Positions 8,797-17,247 are shown, counted from the first letter of the stretch. The stretch: DNA of 64,000 bases from Myxococcaceae bacterium (GCA_019694575.1 JAIBBR010000012.1:1-64000); one strand, 5' to 3'. The notes: generated by a model from the letters alone, not told the origin. A program made the numbers and translations.

Positions 8797-9655
8797 GGCT
8801 AAACGCTATACCGCTGACACCGTGAATGCTCTCAAAGGCACCGCACCTGTGCCGGTGCTCAAATTTCCCGCCGGCGAAGCGACCGACGTGGTGGCGGTCG
8901 AAGAGCCTCTTGAAATTCGCGTCGCGGGTGAGCCACTGCTCGTCACCATGCGTACGCCGGGCGACGATTTTTCCCTCGCGCTCGGCTTGTTGTTTTCAGA
9001 AGGCTTCATTCGCGGTGTGGCAGACATCGGTACCGTCAGCCATTGCGGTCGAATGGGCGACGAAGGCTACGGCAACGCGGTAGAAGTGACTCCCGCAGGC
9101 GGCGCGCAATGGCACTTTGAGCGCACCCCCTTGGCGAAGCGCGGAACGCTGGCCACCGCGGCCTGTGGCGTGTGTGGCCGTGCCAGCATCGACGACTTGC
9201 TCAAACTGTGTGGTGAAGTTGCCCCTGGGCCCACGGTGAAACCCTCGCTCATCTCTTCTGCGCCGAAGCTGTTGCGTTCAGCGCAGAGCAATTTCGCGCA
9301 AACCGGCGGCGTGCATGCGGCGATGGTGCTCTCGGCCGATGGCAGGCAGCTCGCGTTCGCCGAAGACGTGGGCCGGCACAACGCGGTCGACAAAACCATC
9401 GGGGCGCTGCTGCGCGCAGGGGTGTTGCCCGCGCCAAATGCTCCCGACGCTCCCGCGATGTTGGTGGTGAGTGGCCGCACCAGCTTCGAAATTATTCAGA
9501 AAGCTGCGGTGGCGAAGCTGCGCATCGTGGTGGGCATTTCAGCCGCGACCTCGCTGGCAATAGAAACGGCGCAACGCGTGGGAATCACCCTGGTCACCTT
9601 TGTGCGAGATGAGCGCTTCAACGTGTGCAGCCGCCGCGAACGCGTCGCGCTATAG
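8795..9655 (+). CDS. fdhD: Formate dehydrogenase accessory sulfurtransferase FdhD
   Basis: 286 residues with the FdhD signature. A CGVCG cysteine pair (TAACGVCGRASIDDL, about residues 127-141) carries sulfur from IscS to the molybdenum cofactor before insertion into formate dehydrogenase-type enzymes. Other family blocks seen are RTPGDDFSLALGLLFSEGFI, GGVHAAM, AEDVGRHNAVDKTIGA and VVSGRTSFEIIQKAA. The expected client is the FdhF-like oxidoreductase encoded 0.5 kb downstream on the same strand. A GTG at 8822 is an alternative start that would separate the gene from its divergent neighbour. Confidence 0.95.
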   Translation: MAKRYTADTVNALKGTAPVPVLKFPAGEATDVVAVEEPLEIRVAGEPLLVTMRTPGDDFSLALGLLFSEGFIRGVADIGTVSHCGRMGDEGYGNAVEVTPAGGAQWHFERTPLAKRGTLATAACGVCGRASIDDLLKLCGEVAPGPTVKPSLISSAPKLLRSAQSNFAQTGGVHAAMVLSADGRQLAFAEDVGRHNAVDKTIGALLRAGVLPAPNAPDAPAMLVVSGRTSFEIIQKAAVAKLRIVVGISAATSLAIETAQRVGITLVTFVRDERFNVCSRRERVAL

Positions 9656-9673
9656 ATTTCAAGCAACCCCTCG

Positions 9674-10051
9674 CTACGTGCCGTCAGAACAGAAGAGCTG
9701 CCCCGAGTCGGCGTAGCAGTGATGGCCCGGCGTCTGCGCGCACTTGATGGCTCCATACTGCGCCACGCAGCCATACCCACACGCCGTGGTTCCGTATTCT
9801 GAAAGACATTGCGCCGCGGGGGTGTTGCGCATGCGGTGAGCATGTCGCACAGGGGGGTCCCAACAGGTGAGGGTGCCATTGGCTGCCAAGCAAGCCCCAT
9901 ATGGAGTCTGCGCACACTTCACTTGCCCATACGCAGCTTCACACGCATAGCCACATGCTTTGGCGCCATACGCGCTGATGCAACGCGCTTCGTCAGCCAA
10001 CGCCGAACCCGAAAACAACGTGAGCAAGAGAGAGAACACCGCTGCCTTCAT
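9674..10051 (-). CDS. Secreted protein with two identical-spacing six-cysteine modules
   Basis: 125 residues. A signal peptide MKAAVFSLLLTLFSGSALA precedes two copies of a ~40-residue module. Copy 1 has Cys at 24, 33, 37, 46, 54 and 63. Copy 2 has Cys at 82, 91, 95, 104, 112 and 121. Both therefore follow CX8CX3CX8CX7CX8C exactly, with shared text such as ACGY, C and KCAQTP. A His/Arg-rich linker joins them. An AAGGAAGG ribosome-binding site precedes the ATG. Twelve paired cysteines suggest a disulfide-stabilised extracellular or periplasmic protein. Function unknown. It is divergent from the oxidoreductase gene, 116 bases away. Confidence 0.85.
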   Translation of the reverse strand: MKAAVFSLLLTLFSGSALADEARCISAYGAKACGYACEAAYGQVKCAQTPYGACLAANGTLTCWDPPVRHAHRMRNTPAAQCLSEYGTTACGYGCVAQYGAIKCAQTPGHHCYADSGQLFCSDGT

Positions 10052-10167
10052 GGTGAATGCCTTCCTTTCAAGGCCTTAGACCTGGGCCTGCAGAGGGCTA
10101 TTCATGCGCCCACATTTGAGATTTGGGCAGGTACGACAACAGGCCGTATTCGCGGTAGATACGCCGC

Positions 10168-12408
10168 ATGCTGATGCGCTTTTGGGCATGGTTCAAACTG
10201 GTTTTCCCCTTTGGTCTCTTGGTGAAAACCAAGCCGCGCCATTTTCGCGAAATGCTCGGCGTGCTGTGGGAAAACCGCAAGCAACTGCCTTTCGCTTGGC
10301 GCATTTTGAACCACGGCGTGTGCGACGGCTGCTCGCTCGGCCCACGCGGGCTGAAAGACGACGTCATTCCCGGTACGCACCTGTGCCTCACCCGCCTGAA
10401 ACTGCTGCGTCTCAACACGATGGACGCCATTTCTGAAAACGGTTGGCGCTACATCGCCAAGCTCCGGCAAATGACCAACGAGCAGCTGCACCACTTGGGG
10501 CGGTTGCCGTACCCCTTGCTGTATCGAAAGGGCAGCATCGGCTTCGAGCGCATCAGCTGGGACGAAGCGACCAAACGGGTGGCAGACGGGTTGAAGACGA
10601 CGCCTCCCGGCCGCATGGGCTTTTTCGCTTCGAGCCGTGGGCTCACCAACGAGACGTATTACACGTTTCAAAAATTGGGACGCATCGCCGGTACGCCGCA
10701 CATCGACAGCTGCGCGCGCTTGTGCCACGCGGCTTCGACGAATGGGTTGAAAGAGACCATTGGCTGGGGCGCTCCAACGTGCTCGTTGTCAGACCTCATC
10801 GGCACTGAATTGGTGGTGCTCTTCGGTACCGACTTGGCCAACAACCAGCCGGTGTCGACGAAGTATTTGCACTTCGCGAAGAAGGCGGGCACCCGCGTCA
10901 TCGTGGTGAACCCCTTTCGCGAGCCGGCGTTAGACCGCTATTGGGTACCGTCAGTGCCCTCTTCGGCCGTGTTTGGCACTGCCATTACCGACGCGTTTTA
11001 CCCGGTGGCACAGGGCGGCGACATCGCGTTCATTCACGGCGCGCTCAAGGCGATGGTCGCCAAGGGCCTTGCCAATTCACAGTTCATCGAAGAGCACACC
11101 GTCGGGTGGGACGCGCTCAAAGCCTTGCTCTCGTCACTCACGTGGGAAGAGCTAGAAGCCTCGAGCGGCTTGTCGCGCGCGCACATGGAGCAGTTCGCCG
11201 AGGTCTACGGCGAAGCAAACAGCGCGGTGATTGTATACTCCATGGGCCTTACCCAACACCGCTTCGGCGTCGACAACGTGAAGGCGGTGGTGAACCTGGC
11301 GCTGGCGCGCGGCAACATTGGCCGCCCGAAGACAGGCATCATTCCCATTCGCGGGCATTCGGGTGTGCAAGGCACCGCTGAGTGCGGCGTCGACCCCGAC
11401 AAGTTGCCCGGCGCGGTGGAGCTCTCTGCCGAATCGGCCGCCCGGCTAGAAGGTCTGTGGAGCCACCCCATTCCCCGCATGAAGGGCCTGCGCGCGGCGC
11501 ACTTGCTCGACCGCGCCGGCGAAGGTGGGGTTGACCTTTTGTACATGGCGGGCGGCAACTATTTGGACACCCTGCCTGACCCGCACGCCGCGGCCCGGGC
11601 GCTATCGAAAATCAAGCTGCGGGTACACCAAGACATCGTCATCAACACCTCGGCGCTGGTAGAGCCCGAAATGAACGACGGCATGATTTTGCTGCTGCCC
11701 GCGCAGACGCGCTACGAGCAAAAGGGTGGCGGTACGTCGACCTCGACCGAGCGGCGCATTCGTTTCACTCCCGAAATTCCCGGGCGGCGCATCGGCGAAG
11801 CCAAAGCCGAATGGGAAATTCCCGCTCTCATCGGCCGTGCCCTCAAGCCCGAACGGCCTGACTTGTTTGCCTTCACCACTTCACAATCGGTGCGCGATGA
11901 AATGGGCCGGGTGATGCCGCTGTATGCCGGCATCGAAAAGTTGAAAGAAGAAGGCCAGTGGGTGCAGTGGGGCGGCGAGCGGTTGGGCGAAAAAGGTTTT
12001 CCCAATCTCCCTGAAGGCCGCGCGCGTTTTTCACCGGTGGGCGTGCCGCAAATCAACGTGCCCCAAGGTCATTTCTATTTAACCTCGCGTCGGGGCAAGC
12101 AGTTCAATTCAATCACCTATGGGCAGAAAGACGGCATCACCGGCGTCAGCACGCGCAAAGCGGTATTCTTCGCCGAAGAAGACGCCACGGCGTTGGGCCT
12201 CAAGTCAGGCGACCCTGTGAAACTGAAAAGCGCGTTGGGCACGATGGAAGGCGTGTGTGAAATCGGCCCTTGCCGGCCCGCGCATTTGCAAGCGTTCTGG
12301 CCAGAGTGCAACGTGCTGGTAGGACGTGCGTATGACCCGGTATCGGGAGAGCCTGACTACCACGCCTTCGTGCAGGTCGAACGCAGCTCGCACGCGCTGA
12401 CCCGTTAG
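10168..12408 (+). CDS. Molybdopterin oxidoreductase, FdhF/YdeP family
   Basis: 746 residues, the length of YdeP-type proteins in the DMSO-reductase superfamily. N-terminal Cys52, Cys55 (HGVCDGCSLG) and Cys73 could belong to an iron-sulfur site. The active-site stretch DSCARLCHAAS puts Cys186 where E. coli formate dehydrogenase H has selenocysteine (CARV-Sec-HGPS). Cofactor-binding blocks follow (NPFREPALDRYWVPS, YSMGLTQHRFGVDNVKAVVNLALARGNIGRP, GHSGVQGTAECG). The C-terminal molybdopterin dinucleotide-binding domain includes LTSRRGKQFNS. There is no Tat signal, so it is probably cytoplasmic. The electron partner and substrate are unknown. mobA and fdhD nearby serve cofactor making and activation. 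ATG 10174 is an alternative start. Confidence 0.88.
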   Translation: MLMRFWAWFKLVFPFGLLVKTKPRHFREMLGVLWENRKQLPFAWRILNHGVCDGCSLGPRGLKDDVIPGTHLCLTRLKLLRLNTMDAISENGWRYIAKLRQMTNEQLHHLGRLPYPLLYRKGSIGFERISWDEATKRVADGLKTTPPGRMGFFASSRGLTNETYYTFQKLGRIAGTPHIDSCARLCHAASTNGLKETIGWGAPTCSLSDLIGTELVVLFGTDLANNQPVSTKYLHFAKKAGTRVIVVNPFREPALDRYWVPSVPSSAVFGTAITDAFYPVAQGGDIAFIHGALKAMVAKGLANSQFIEEHTVGWDALKALLSSLTWEELEASSGLSRAHMEQFAEVYGEANSAVIVYSMGLTQHRFGVDNVKAVVNLALARGNIGRPKTGIIPIRGHSGVQGTAECGVDPDKLPGAVELSAESAARLEGLWSHPIPRMKGLRAAHLLDRAGEGGVDLLYMAGGNYLDTLPDPHAAARALSKIKLRVHQDIVINTSALVEPEMNDGMILLLPAQTRYEQKGGGTSTSTERRIRFTPEIPGRRIGEAKAEWEIPALIGRALKPERPDLFAFTTSQSVRDEMGRVMPLYAGIEKLKEEGQWVQWGGERLGEKGFPNLPEGRARFSPVGVPQINVPQGHFYLTSRRGKQFNSITYGQKDGITGVSTRKAVFFAEEDATALGLKSGDPVKLKSALGTMEGVCEIGPCRPAHLQAFWPECNVLVGRAYDPVSGEPDYHAFVQVERSSHALTR

Positions 12409-12501
12409 TTTTCATGCAGATTCTCTTTAGGAAAGATGACGGGCTGGTGACACAGTCGAGAAAGTATTTCGGGTATGAGTGAATTTGAGAGGACCCGCGA
12501 A

Positions 12502-13311
12502 ATGAGCCAACCCAAAATCAAAGTGAAGCAGCAAGACGCCGCCACCTTGGCTGCTGGTTACTCGAAGACGTTTCGCGTCGTCGAGATAGCGTCAATCATC
12601 ATCTTCTGGGCATTGTCGTTGGCGCTCGCGGTGAAAGTGTCTGTGCACTTCTCGGCGCACCCGGTGTTGATTCTCGCGGCGGTTTTCTTTGGCTATGTGG
12701 CGGCTGATTTCGTCTCGGGGCTGGTGCACTGGTTGGGAGACACTTGGGGCTCGACCGACATGCCCATATTGGGTGCGGCGCTGATTCGCCCGTTTCGCGA
12801 GCACCATGTCGATGAGAAAGCAATTACCCGGCACGACTACATTGAAACCAACGGTGCCAATTGCATGATTTCGGTGCCGGTCGCCGCGATGGCGTTGTTC
12901 GTTCCCATCGAGCCGGCGTCGAATGCGTACTGGCTGCAGCTGTTCGGCGTCACCAGCATGGGAGCAATGATTTTCTGGGTGATGCTGACGAACCAAATTC
13001 ACAAATGGTCACACATGGACACCCCGCCCGCCCTGGTGGGTTTGCTTCAACGCTGGCATGTCATTTTACCGGTGAAGCACCACCAAGTTCACCACACCGC
13101 CCCCTTCGAAAAGTACTACTGCATCACGTGCGGTTGGCTGAATTGGCCACTCACCAAAATTGGCTTTTACCGTCACGCTGAGCGGCTCATTACCGCCGTT
13201 ACCGGAGCCCTGCCCCGCCGCGATGACATCGGTATTGATGCGGCCTTGGCGATTGCGCCTGGCAGCTCCGAGCCCGCGGCTCCGACATTGCCGGTCACCA
13301 AAGCTTCTTAG
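12502..13311 (+). CDS. carF: CarF/TMEM189-type plasmanylethanolamine desaturase
   Basis: Start chosen at ATG 12502, which has GAGAGGA at 12486-12492. An in-frame ATG at 12475 lacks one. 269 residues, four or so membrane segments, and the His-rich motifs of the Kua/TMEM189 lipid desaturase family: FVSGLVHWLGDTWGS, FREHHVDEKAITRHDYIETNG, NQIHKWSHMDTPP and KHHQVHHTAPFEKYYCITCG. In Myxococcus xanthus, CarF makes the vinyl-ether bond of plasmalogens and is needed to sense singlet oxygen in light-induced carotenoid synthesis. The residues expected to bind the di-iron centre all appear present. No carotenoid genes lie in this window. Confidence 0.93.
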   Translation: MSQPKIKVKQQDAATLAAGYSKTFRVVEIASIIIFWALSLALAVKVSVHFSAHPVLILAAVFFGYVAADFVSGLVHWLGDTWGSTDMPILGAALIRPFREHHVDEKAITRHDYIETNGANCMISVPVAAMALFVPIEPASNAYWLQLFGVTSMGAMIFWVMLTNQIHKWSHMDTPPALVGLLQRWHVILPVKHHQVHHTAPFEKYYCITCGWLNWPLTKIGFYRHAERLITAVTGALPRRDDIGIDAALAIAPGSSEPAAPTLPVTKAS

Positions 13312-13315
13312 GTGC

Positions 13316-13750
13316 TCAACTCGAAAGGCAGTTGAACCGCAGGCCTATTGGTACAAACCGGTCGAAGCCTCGGTCAAAGCTTGCCCAGGTTGCTCCGTTT
13401 TCGATGGCAATGGCCGCGTGCTGCGCATCGGTGAAGTCAGGTCCGCGTGAACGGGCAGCGCTCGCCAGCGTCTTCACCAAGTTCCAATGTTGCTCGCGTC
13501 CCGAGACCCATAAACCGCGGTGCTCGGTAACAAGCGAATCGATGACCAACAGTGCCATTTCAAGCGAAGTCGGAACAGCGTGAATTTTTGAACTGGTGAC
13601 AACGCGAACGAAACCGCCTGCCACGAGTGGAGTGATGCCCACGGCTTCACCCGACTGAATGCATTTTTCCAGGAATTTGCGGGCCACCTCATGTTGCGCG
13701 TATTCGGTGCGATGCGCATAAACGAGCACGTTCACATCGGGCATTATCAT
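13316..13750 (-). CDS. vapC: PIN-domain toxin (VapC-like)
   Basis: 144 residues of PIN fold. The N-terminal acidic residue is in MPDVNVLVYAHR (Asp5). A middle segment follows, and the C-terminal cluster is FTDAQHAAIAIENGATWASFDRGFDRF with the further conserved Asp residues. VapC proteins are Mg2+-dependent ribonucleases, often cutting tRNA or rRNA. The start ATG (13750) overlaps the vapB stop as ATGA, and a second ATG lies 6 bases on. Toxin assignment rests on the fold and the paired antitoxin gene. The stop is 4 bases from that of convergent carF. Confidence 0.87.
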   Translation of the reverse strand: MIMPDVNVLVYAHRTEYAQHEVARKFLEKCIQSGEAVGITPLVAGGFVRVVTSSKIHAVPTSLEMALLVIDSLVTEHRGLWVSGREQHWNLVKTLASAARSRGPDFTDAQHAAIAIENGATWASFDRGFDRFVPIGLRFNCLSS

Positions 13751-14010
13751 CGCTGCTGCTCACGAAATTTGGCGTAGTCCACCTCATCGTCTTGCTGCTT
13801 CAGAACCTCTGGTCGACCTTGAACCGAGTTCGCTGGCCCGCCAAAAGTAATCATCTGAAACGGGGCCGCTACCCCGGCTTGTTGCTCCTCAAAGGCGAGC
13901 GCGTTTCTAAGCAGAGAGTTTATAACTCCGCTCAATGAATCATCTTTATTGGCTGCGCGCCGCTTCAGGAGTCGCACCAGCCCATCATCAATTTCGATGG
14001 TTGTCTTCAT
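13747..14010 (-). CDS. vapB: Antitoxin of the VapBC pair (ribbon-helix-helix type)
   Basis: 87 residues from ATG 14010 (MKTTIEIDDGLVRLLKRRAANKDD). The opening beta strand and helices look like a ribbon-helix-helix DNA-binding domain, and the C-terminal QQDDEVDYAKFREQQR probably wraps the toxin. Upstream in-frame ATG 14028 and TTG 14046 exist, but both lie in what reads as promoter sequence. A perfect 26-bp palindrome (14006-14031) covers the start codon and fits an operator for autorepression. The gene follows murI by 39 bases. Confidence 0.85.
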   Translation of the reverse strand: MKTTIEIDDGLVRLLKRRAANKDDSLSGVINSLLRNALAFEEQQAGVAAPFQMITFGGPANSVQGRPEVLKQQDDEVDYAKFREQQR

Positions 14011-14046
14011 GCCCGTATTTACGGGCATGAATGCGGACAATGTCAA
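14006..14046 (-). promoter_or_regulatory. vapBC promoter and palindromic operator
   Basis: On the minus strand a perfect TTGACA (14046-14041) begins four bases after the murI stop. A TAAATA -10-like hexamer lies at 14021-14016, 19 bases later. A perfect inverted repeat, arms of 12 bases (TTCATGCCCGTA) at 14006-14017 and 14020-14031 with a 2-base centre, spans the -10 region and the vapB start codon. Predicted transcription starts at or next to ATG 14010, so the mRNA may be leaderless. VapB-VapC binding here would block RNA polymerase. The palindrome is seen directly; the role is inferred. Confidence 0.7.
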
Positions 14047-14049
14047 GCC

Positions 14050-14862
14050 TTAAGAAAACTTCAAATCGACTTGCTGGGCTGAAGTGAGCCGTTGCCCCAA
14101 AAAGCGTGCGCTCACTTCGAGAAAGCGTTCCGGAACATCGGTCACCAAGAATTTTCGATTCACGGGGGTGCTGCCGTCGTTGAGCATGCCCGCCGACTTG
14201 AGCAGCGTTTCCACACGCTCAGCCGTCGCTTTCCCAGAATCGACGAGCGTCACTGATGGGCCCACCACGTGTTGCACCACGCCGCGCAACAACGGGTAAT
14301 GCGTGCACCCCAGCACCAACGTATCGATGCCCGAGTCGATGAACCCTGTCAGATATTCTTTCGCGACCAAGGTTGGTACGGGCCCCTCGGTCCAACCCTC
14401 TTCTGCCAACGGAACGAAGAGCGGGCAGCTTTTGACGCGCATTTCTTGCCACGCGCGCGTGGCCGCCAGGGCACGCTGGTAAGCGCCCGAAGCAATGGTG
14501 CCCGGCGTGCCGATGACTGCGACTTTTCCCGTGGCTGAGACTTTTGCCGCCGTGACGGCGCCGGCTTCAATCACCCCCACGACGGGAATCGACAGTGCCT
14601 TTTCGAGCGCCGGCAGCGCGACCGCTGAAGCGGTGTTGCAGGCCACCACCAGCGCTTTGATGCCGTGCTCCATCAACAGCTCGGCATTCTTCAGGGAATA
14701 GCGGGTGACCACTTCGGCTGACTTGGTGCCGTAGGGAACGCGCGCGGTGTCTCCTAAGTAAACAGTGCTTTCACGCGGCAGGCGCTCGATGAGCGCCTTG
14801 AGCACGGTGAGGCCACCCACACCTGAATCAAAGACTCCAATCGGGCTGCGGCTGTCTGGCAT
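14050..14862 (-). CDS. murI: Glutamate racemase
   Basis: 270 residues. The enzyme supplies D-glutamate for peptidoglycan by cofactor-independent racemisation with two cysteines. Seen motifs: the opening PIGVFDSGVGGLTVLKAL; GDTARVPYGTKS; the first catalytic Cys in ALVVACNTASAVAL; and the second in LVLGCTHYPLL. All usual landmarks are present and the length is standard. The gene is followed on the same strand by vapBC, which has its own promoter. Confidence 0.95.
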   Translation of the reverse strand: MPDSRSPIGVFDSGVGGLTVLKALIERLPRESTVYLGDTARVPYGTKSAEVVTRYSLKNAELLMEHGIKALVVACNTASAVALPALEKALSIPVVGVIEAGAVTAAKVSATGKVAVIGTPGTIASGAYQRALAATRAWQEMRVKSCPLFVPLAEEGWTEGPVPTLVAKEYLTGFIDSGIDTLVLGCTHYPLLRGVVQHVVGPSVTLVDSGKATAERVETLLKSAGMLNDGSTPVNRKFLVTDVPERFLEVSARFLGQRLTSAQQVDLKFS

Positions 14863-14915
14863 CGTTCTTGAGGTTAGCTATCACAAACGATGCCAGCTGC
14901 AGCACCAGGCCAATG

Positions 14916-15926
14916 CTATTGGGTGCGCGGCACGTCAATGGTGAGCGCGCTGGCGGCCGAGGGAAAAACACCGGCCGTCACGTTCACCGAAGGAGGCGCC
15001 GCCATGTTTGATTGATAGAGCCGGTCACCCGAGCCCGCGGCTTGAACGAAAATTTTGTACGCTCCCGGGCGGAGGTTGAACGTCGCCGCGTCGCCACTGC
15101 AGTTCTGCGACAAACCCGCGTCGGCGTAGACAAGGTTGTTTTGCGCGTCTTGAAAGTTCACGAAAACTTCAGTCACGCCGGCTTGAGCGCAGCTCAAAAT
15201 GGCGGAGTTCTCACGCAGGCTCCATTTCACCGCCACCCCGCCCACTGACCACTGCAAGAGAAACGCTTGGGCAGTCGGAGCGCCCAACGCCGTGGTGAAC
15301 GTGCCGACGAAGCTGTACAGCTCGGCACCGTTGCTCGCCAGCGCCGACAACCGCACGTTGTGCACGCCCGCCGACAGGTACGGCGTCACTGAGCCATCGA
15401 CGCTTTGGCCGACGGAGCAGCCAACCCTCTGGCCGGCTTGGCTATCGATGTACACGACAACGTCGGTGACTCCCACCTGCTGGCAGCTGGGGTTGTTCTG
15501 GTTGGCGGAGGGAGGAAATGACCAAGACAAATAGGCATAGGTATTGGCGCCGTTGACGGCATTCAAGTCGACGGTTGCCGTGACATTGCCATTGACCGTC
15601 ACCGTGCCTGACGTGGAATAAAGCTTTTCGTTGTTGCTGCCCAAGCCATCGATGGTGAACGTGTACGTGCCGGCCTTGAACTTTTCGAGCACGCCGCCCT
15701 GCGTGCCCCTCGCACTGCAGGGAAGCACACCGTTGTCTTCGAGAGTGACGCCCGGCATGGTAATTTGCACCGACGTCACGCCCGCCTGCGTGCAGGTTTT
15801 GCCACCAAATGACCACAGCATGGTGATGTCGCCGGAGCTGCCGGTGCCTCCACCGCTGCCGTTCACTACGATGCAACCCGTGCCCATGAGCACTGACAAC
15901 GCCGCTGCCGCGATACGCGCTTTCAT
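14916..15926 (-). CDS. Lipoprotein with three related beta-type repeats
   Basis: 336 residues. The signal peptide ends in a lipobox, LMGTGC (Cys18). Then come three ~95-residue repeats (about 34-128, 131-225 and 232-332). Each opens with a strand ending in W-S plus a Cys then (A/V)GVT-x-V: CTQAGVTSV, CQQVGVTDV, CAQAGVTEV. Each continues with a second Cys, an AGTY/AGVH/PGAY strand and an E/D-x-LY-x-(S/F) strand. This looks like Ig-like or carbohydrate-binding-like modules on the outer membrane surface; function unknown. An AAGGAAG ribosome-binding site precedes the ATG. Confidence 0.82.
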   Translation of the reverse strand: MKARIAAAALSVLMGTGCIVVNGSGGGTGSSGDITMLWSFGGKTCTQAGVTSVQITMPGVTLEDNGVLPCSARGTQGGVLEKFKAGTYTFTIDGLGSNNEKLYSTSGTVTVNGNVTATVDLNAVNGANTYAYLSWSFPPSANQNNPSCQQVGVTDVVVYIDSQAGQRVGCSVGQSVDGSVTPYLSAGVHNVRLSALASNGAELYSFVGTFTTALGAPTAQAFLLQWSVGGVAVKWSLRENSAILSCAQAGVTEVFVNFQDAQNNLVYADAGLSQNCSGDAATFNLRPGAYKIFVQAAGSGDRLYQSNMAAPPSVNVTAGVFPSAASALTIDVPRTQ

Positions 15927-16098
15927 GCTGATGCTTCCTTTCTGATGACTGCCCTAAAAGCTTGGGGTCCGGCTGAAAAAGCTTACGTCGAAGACGCCCC
16001 CCGCCCAGGGTTGATTCAAAGACGCTGCGCTCACAAACCCCTGTATCTCCGTGCCAATTCTTGCTGCAATGCTACAGCGGTGTTACGCCCACGCAAGA

Positions 16099-16788
16099 AT
16101 GCTAGCGGCTATCAACTATGTCGACGTGGTCAAAAGTGCGTCACTGATTGAACTGTCGGTGCTTGTTCTGCTCGGCCTTGCATCGGCTTATTCATGGGCG
16201 CTCATCGCGATGAAAATGCGCCAGCTTGGTGCAGCGCAGCGCGAGTCAGTGAGCTTTCTAGACACGTTTTGGAAATCGTCGAGGCTCGACGCGATTTACC
16301 AAGCGTCAGCGGGCATGGCGTATTCGCCGCTGTCGAAGGTGTTTCGCGCCGGGTACGAAGAGCTCTCGAAATTGGCGCAACACAACCAGCCGGCCAAAGA
16401 GGGCTCGATGTCTGAACGCCTGGGTGGAATTGAAAACGTCGAGCGCGCGTTGAACCGTGCATCGACCACCGAGCTCACCGAGTTGGAAGCACGGGTGCCT
16501 TTCTTAGGCACCATCGGAGCCACCGCGCCCTTCGTGGGTTTGTTCGGCACGGTGATGGGTATTTTGGGAGCGTTCAGTGAAATTGCCGAGAAGGGCAACG
16601 CCACCATTGCCACTGTCGCCGCGCCCATTGGCAACGCACTGCTCGCTACCGCCGCGGGGCTGTTCGCGGCGATTCCCGCGGTGGTCGCCTACAACGCCTT
16701 TGTCTCGCGCATTCGGGTATTCGACACTGAAATGTCGAACTTCTCTTCTGACTTTCTGAACATCGTGAAGCGGCACTTCTTCAAATAA
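16099..16788 (+). CDS. tolQ: TolQ/ExbB-type proton channel subunit
   Basis: Start placed at ATG 16099 ([20 protein letters not shown]). In-frame starts at 16051 and 16069 would add residues with no membrane or family features. About 229 residues with one N-terminal membrane helix and two C-terminal ones. The conserved core is [30 protein letters not shown] and [17 protein letters not shown]. With TolR it uses the proton gradient to energise the Tol or Ton system in the inner membrane. The stop TAA shares its last base with the tolR ATG. Assignment to Tol rather than Exb rests on the tolB gene in the operon. Confidence 0.9.
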   Translation: MLAAINYVDVVKSASLIELSVLVLLGLASAYSWALIAMKMRQLGAAQRESVSFLDTFWKSSRLDAIYQASAGMAYSPLSKVFRAGYEELSKLAQHNQPAKEGSMSERLGGIENVERALNRASTTELTELEARVPFLGTIGATAPFVGLFGTVMGILGAFSEIAEKGNATIATVAAPIGNALLATAAGLFAAIPAVVAYNAFVSRIRVFDTEMSNFSSDFLNIVKRHFFK

Positions 16789-17237
16789 TGGGCGCGTCTT
16801 CCGGCAAAGGTGCTCCGGGCCGCACCACTTTGAGCGAAATCAACGTTACGCCGATGGTCGACGTGATGCTGGTGCTGCTCATTATTTTCATGGTGACCGC
16901 GCCGCTGATTCAGCAAGGCGTCAAGGTGAACTTGCCTGACGCCAAGGCCGCACCGGTCGAAGCGAAAGAAAAAAAGGTGGTGCTTTCGGTCGACGTCAAG
17001 AAACGCATTTACATTGGCGAGGTCGAAGTCGCGTTGCCTGAGCTCGAAGAAAAGTTGAAGACAAACGCCAAAGTTCAGGCAGACAAAGAGTTGTACCTGC
17101 ACGCTGATCGCGACGTGCCTTATGGCGTGGTGGTCGAAGTCATGGCCGCTGCCCAGCGGGCGGGCGTACCCAATGTGGGCATGATTACGGACCCTTTCGG
17201 CGGCCCCAAAACGTCGAAAGACAAGAAGACACCGTAA
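16788..17237 (+). CDS. tolR: TolR/ExbD-type protein
   Basis: 149 residues. A short cytoplasmic N-terminus leads into the signature membrane helix INVTPMVDVMLVLLIIFMVTAP, with the proton-path Asp in VDVMLVL. A periplasmic domain typical of ExbD/TolR follows (LYLHADRDVPYGVVVEVMAAAQRAGVPNVGMIT). It forms the proton channel with TolQ. The start overlaps the tolQ stop by one base, so translation is probably coupled. Confidence 0.93.
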   Translation: MGASSGKGAPGRTTLSEINVTPMVDVMLVLLIIFMVTAPLIQQGVKVNLPDAKAAPVEAKEKKVVLSVDVKKRIYIGEVEVALPELEEKLKTNAKVQADKELYLHADRDVPYGVVVEVMAAAQRAGVPNVGMITDPFGGPKTSKDKKTP

Positions 17238-17247
17238 CGAGGTTGCG

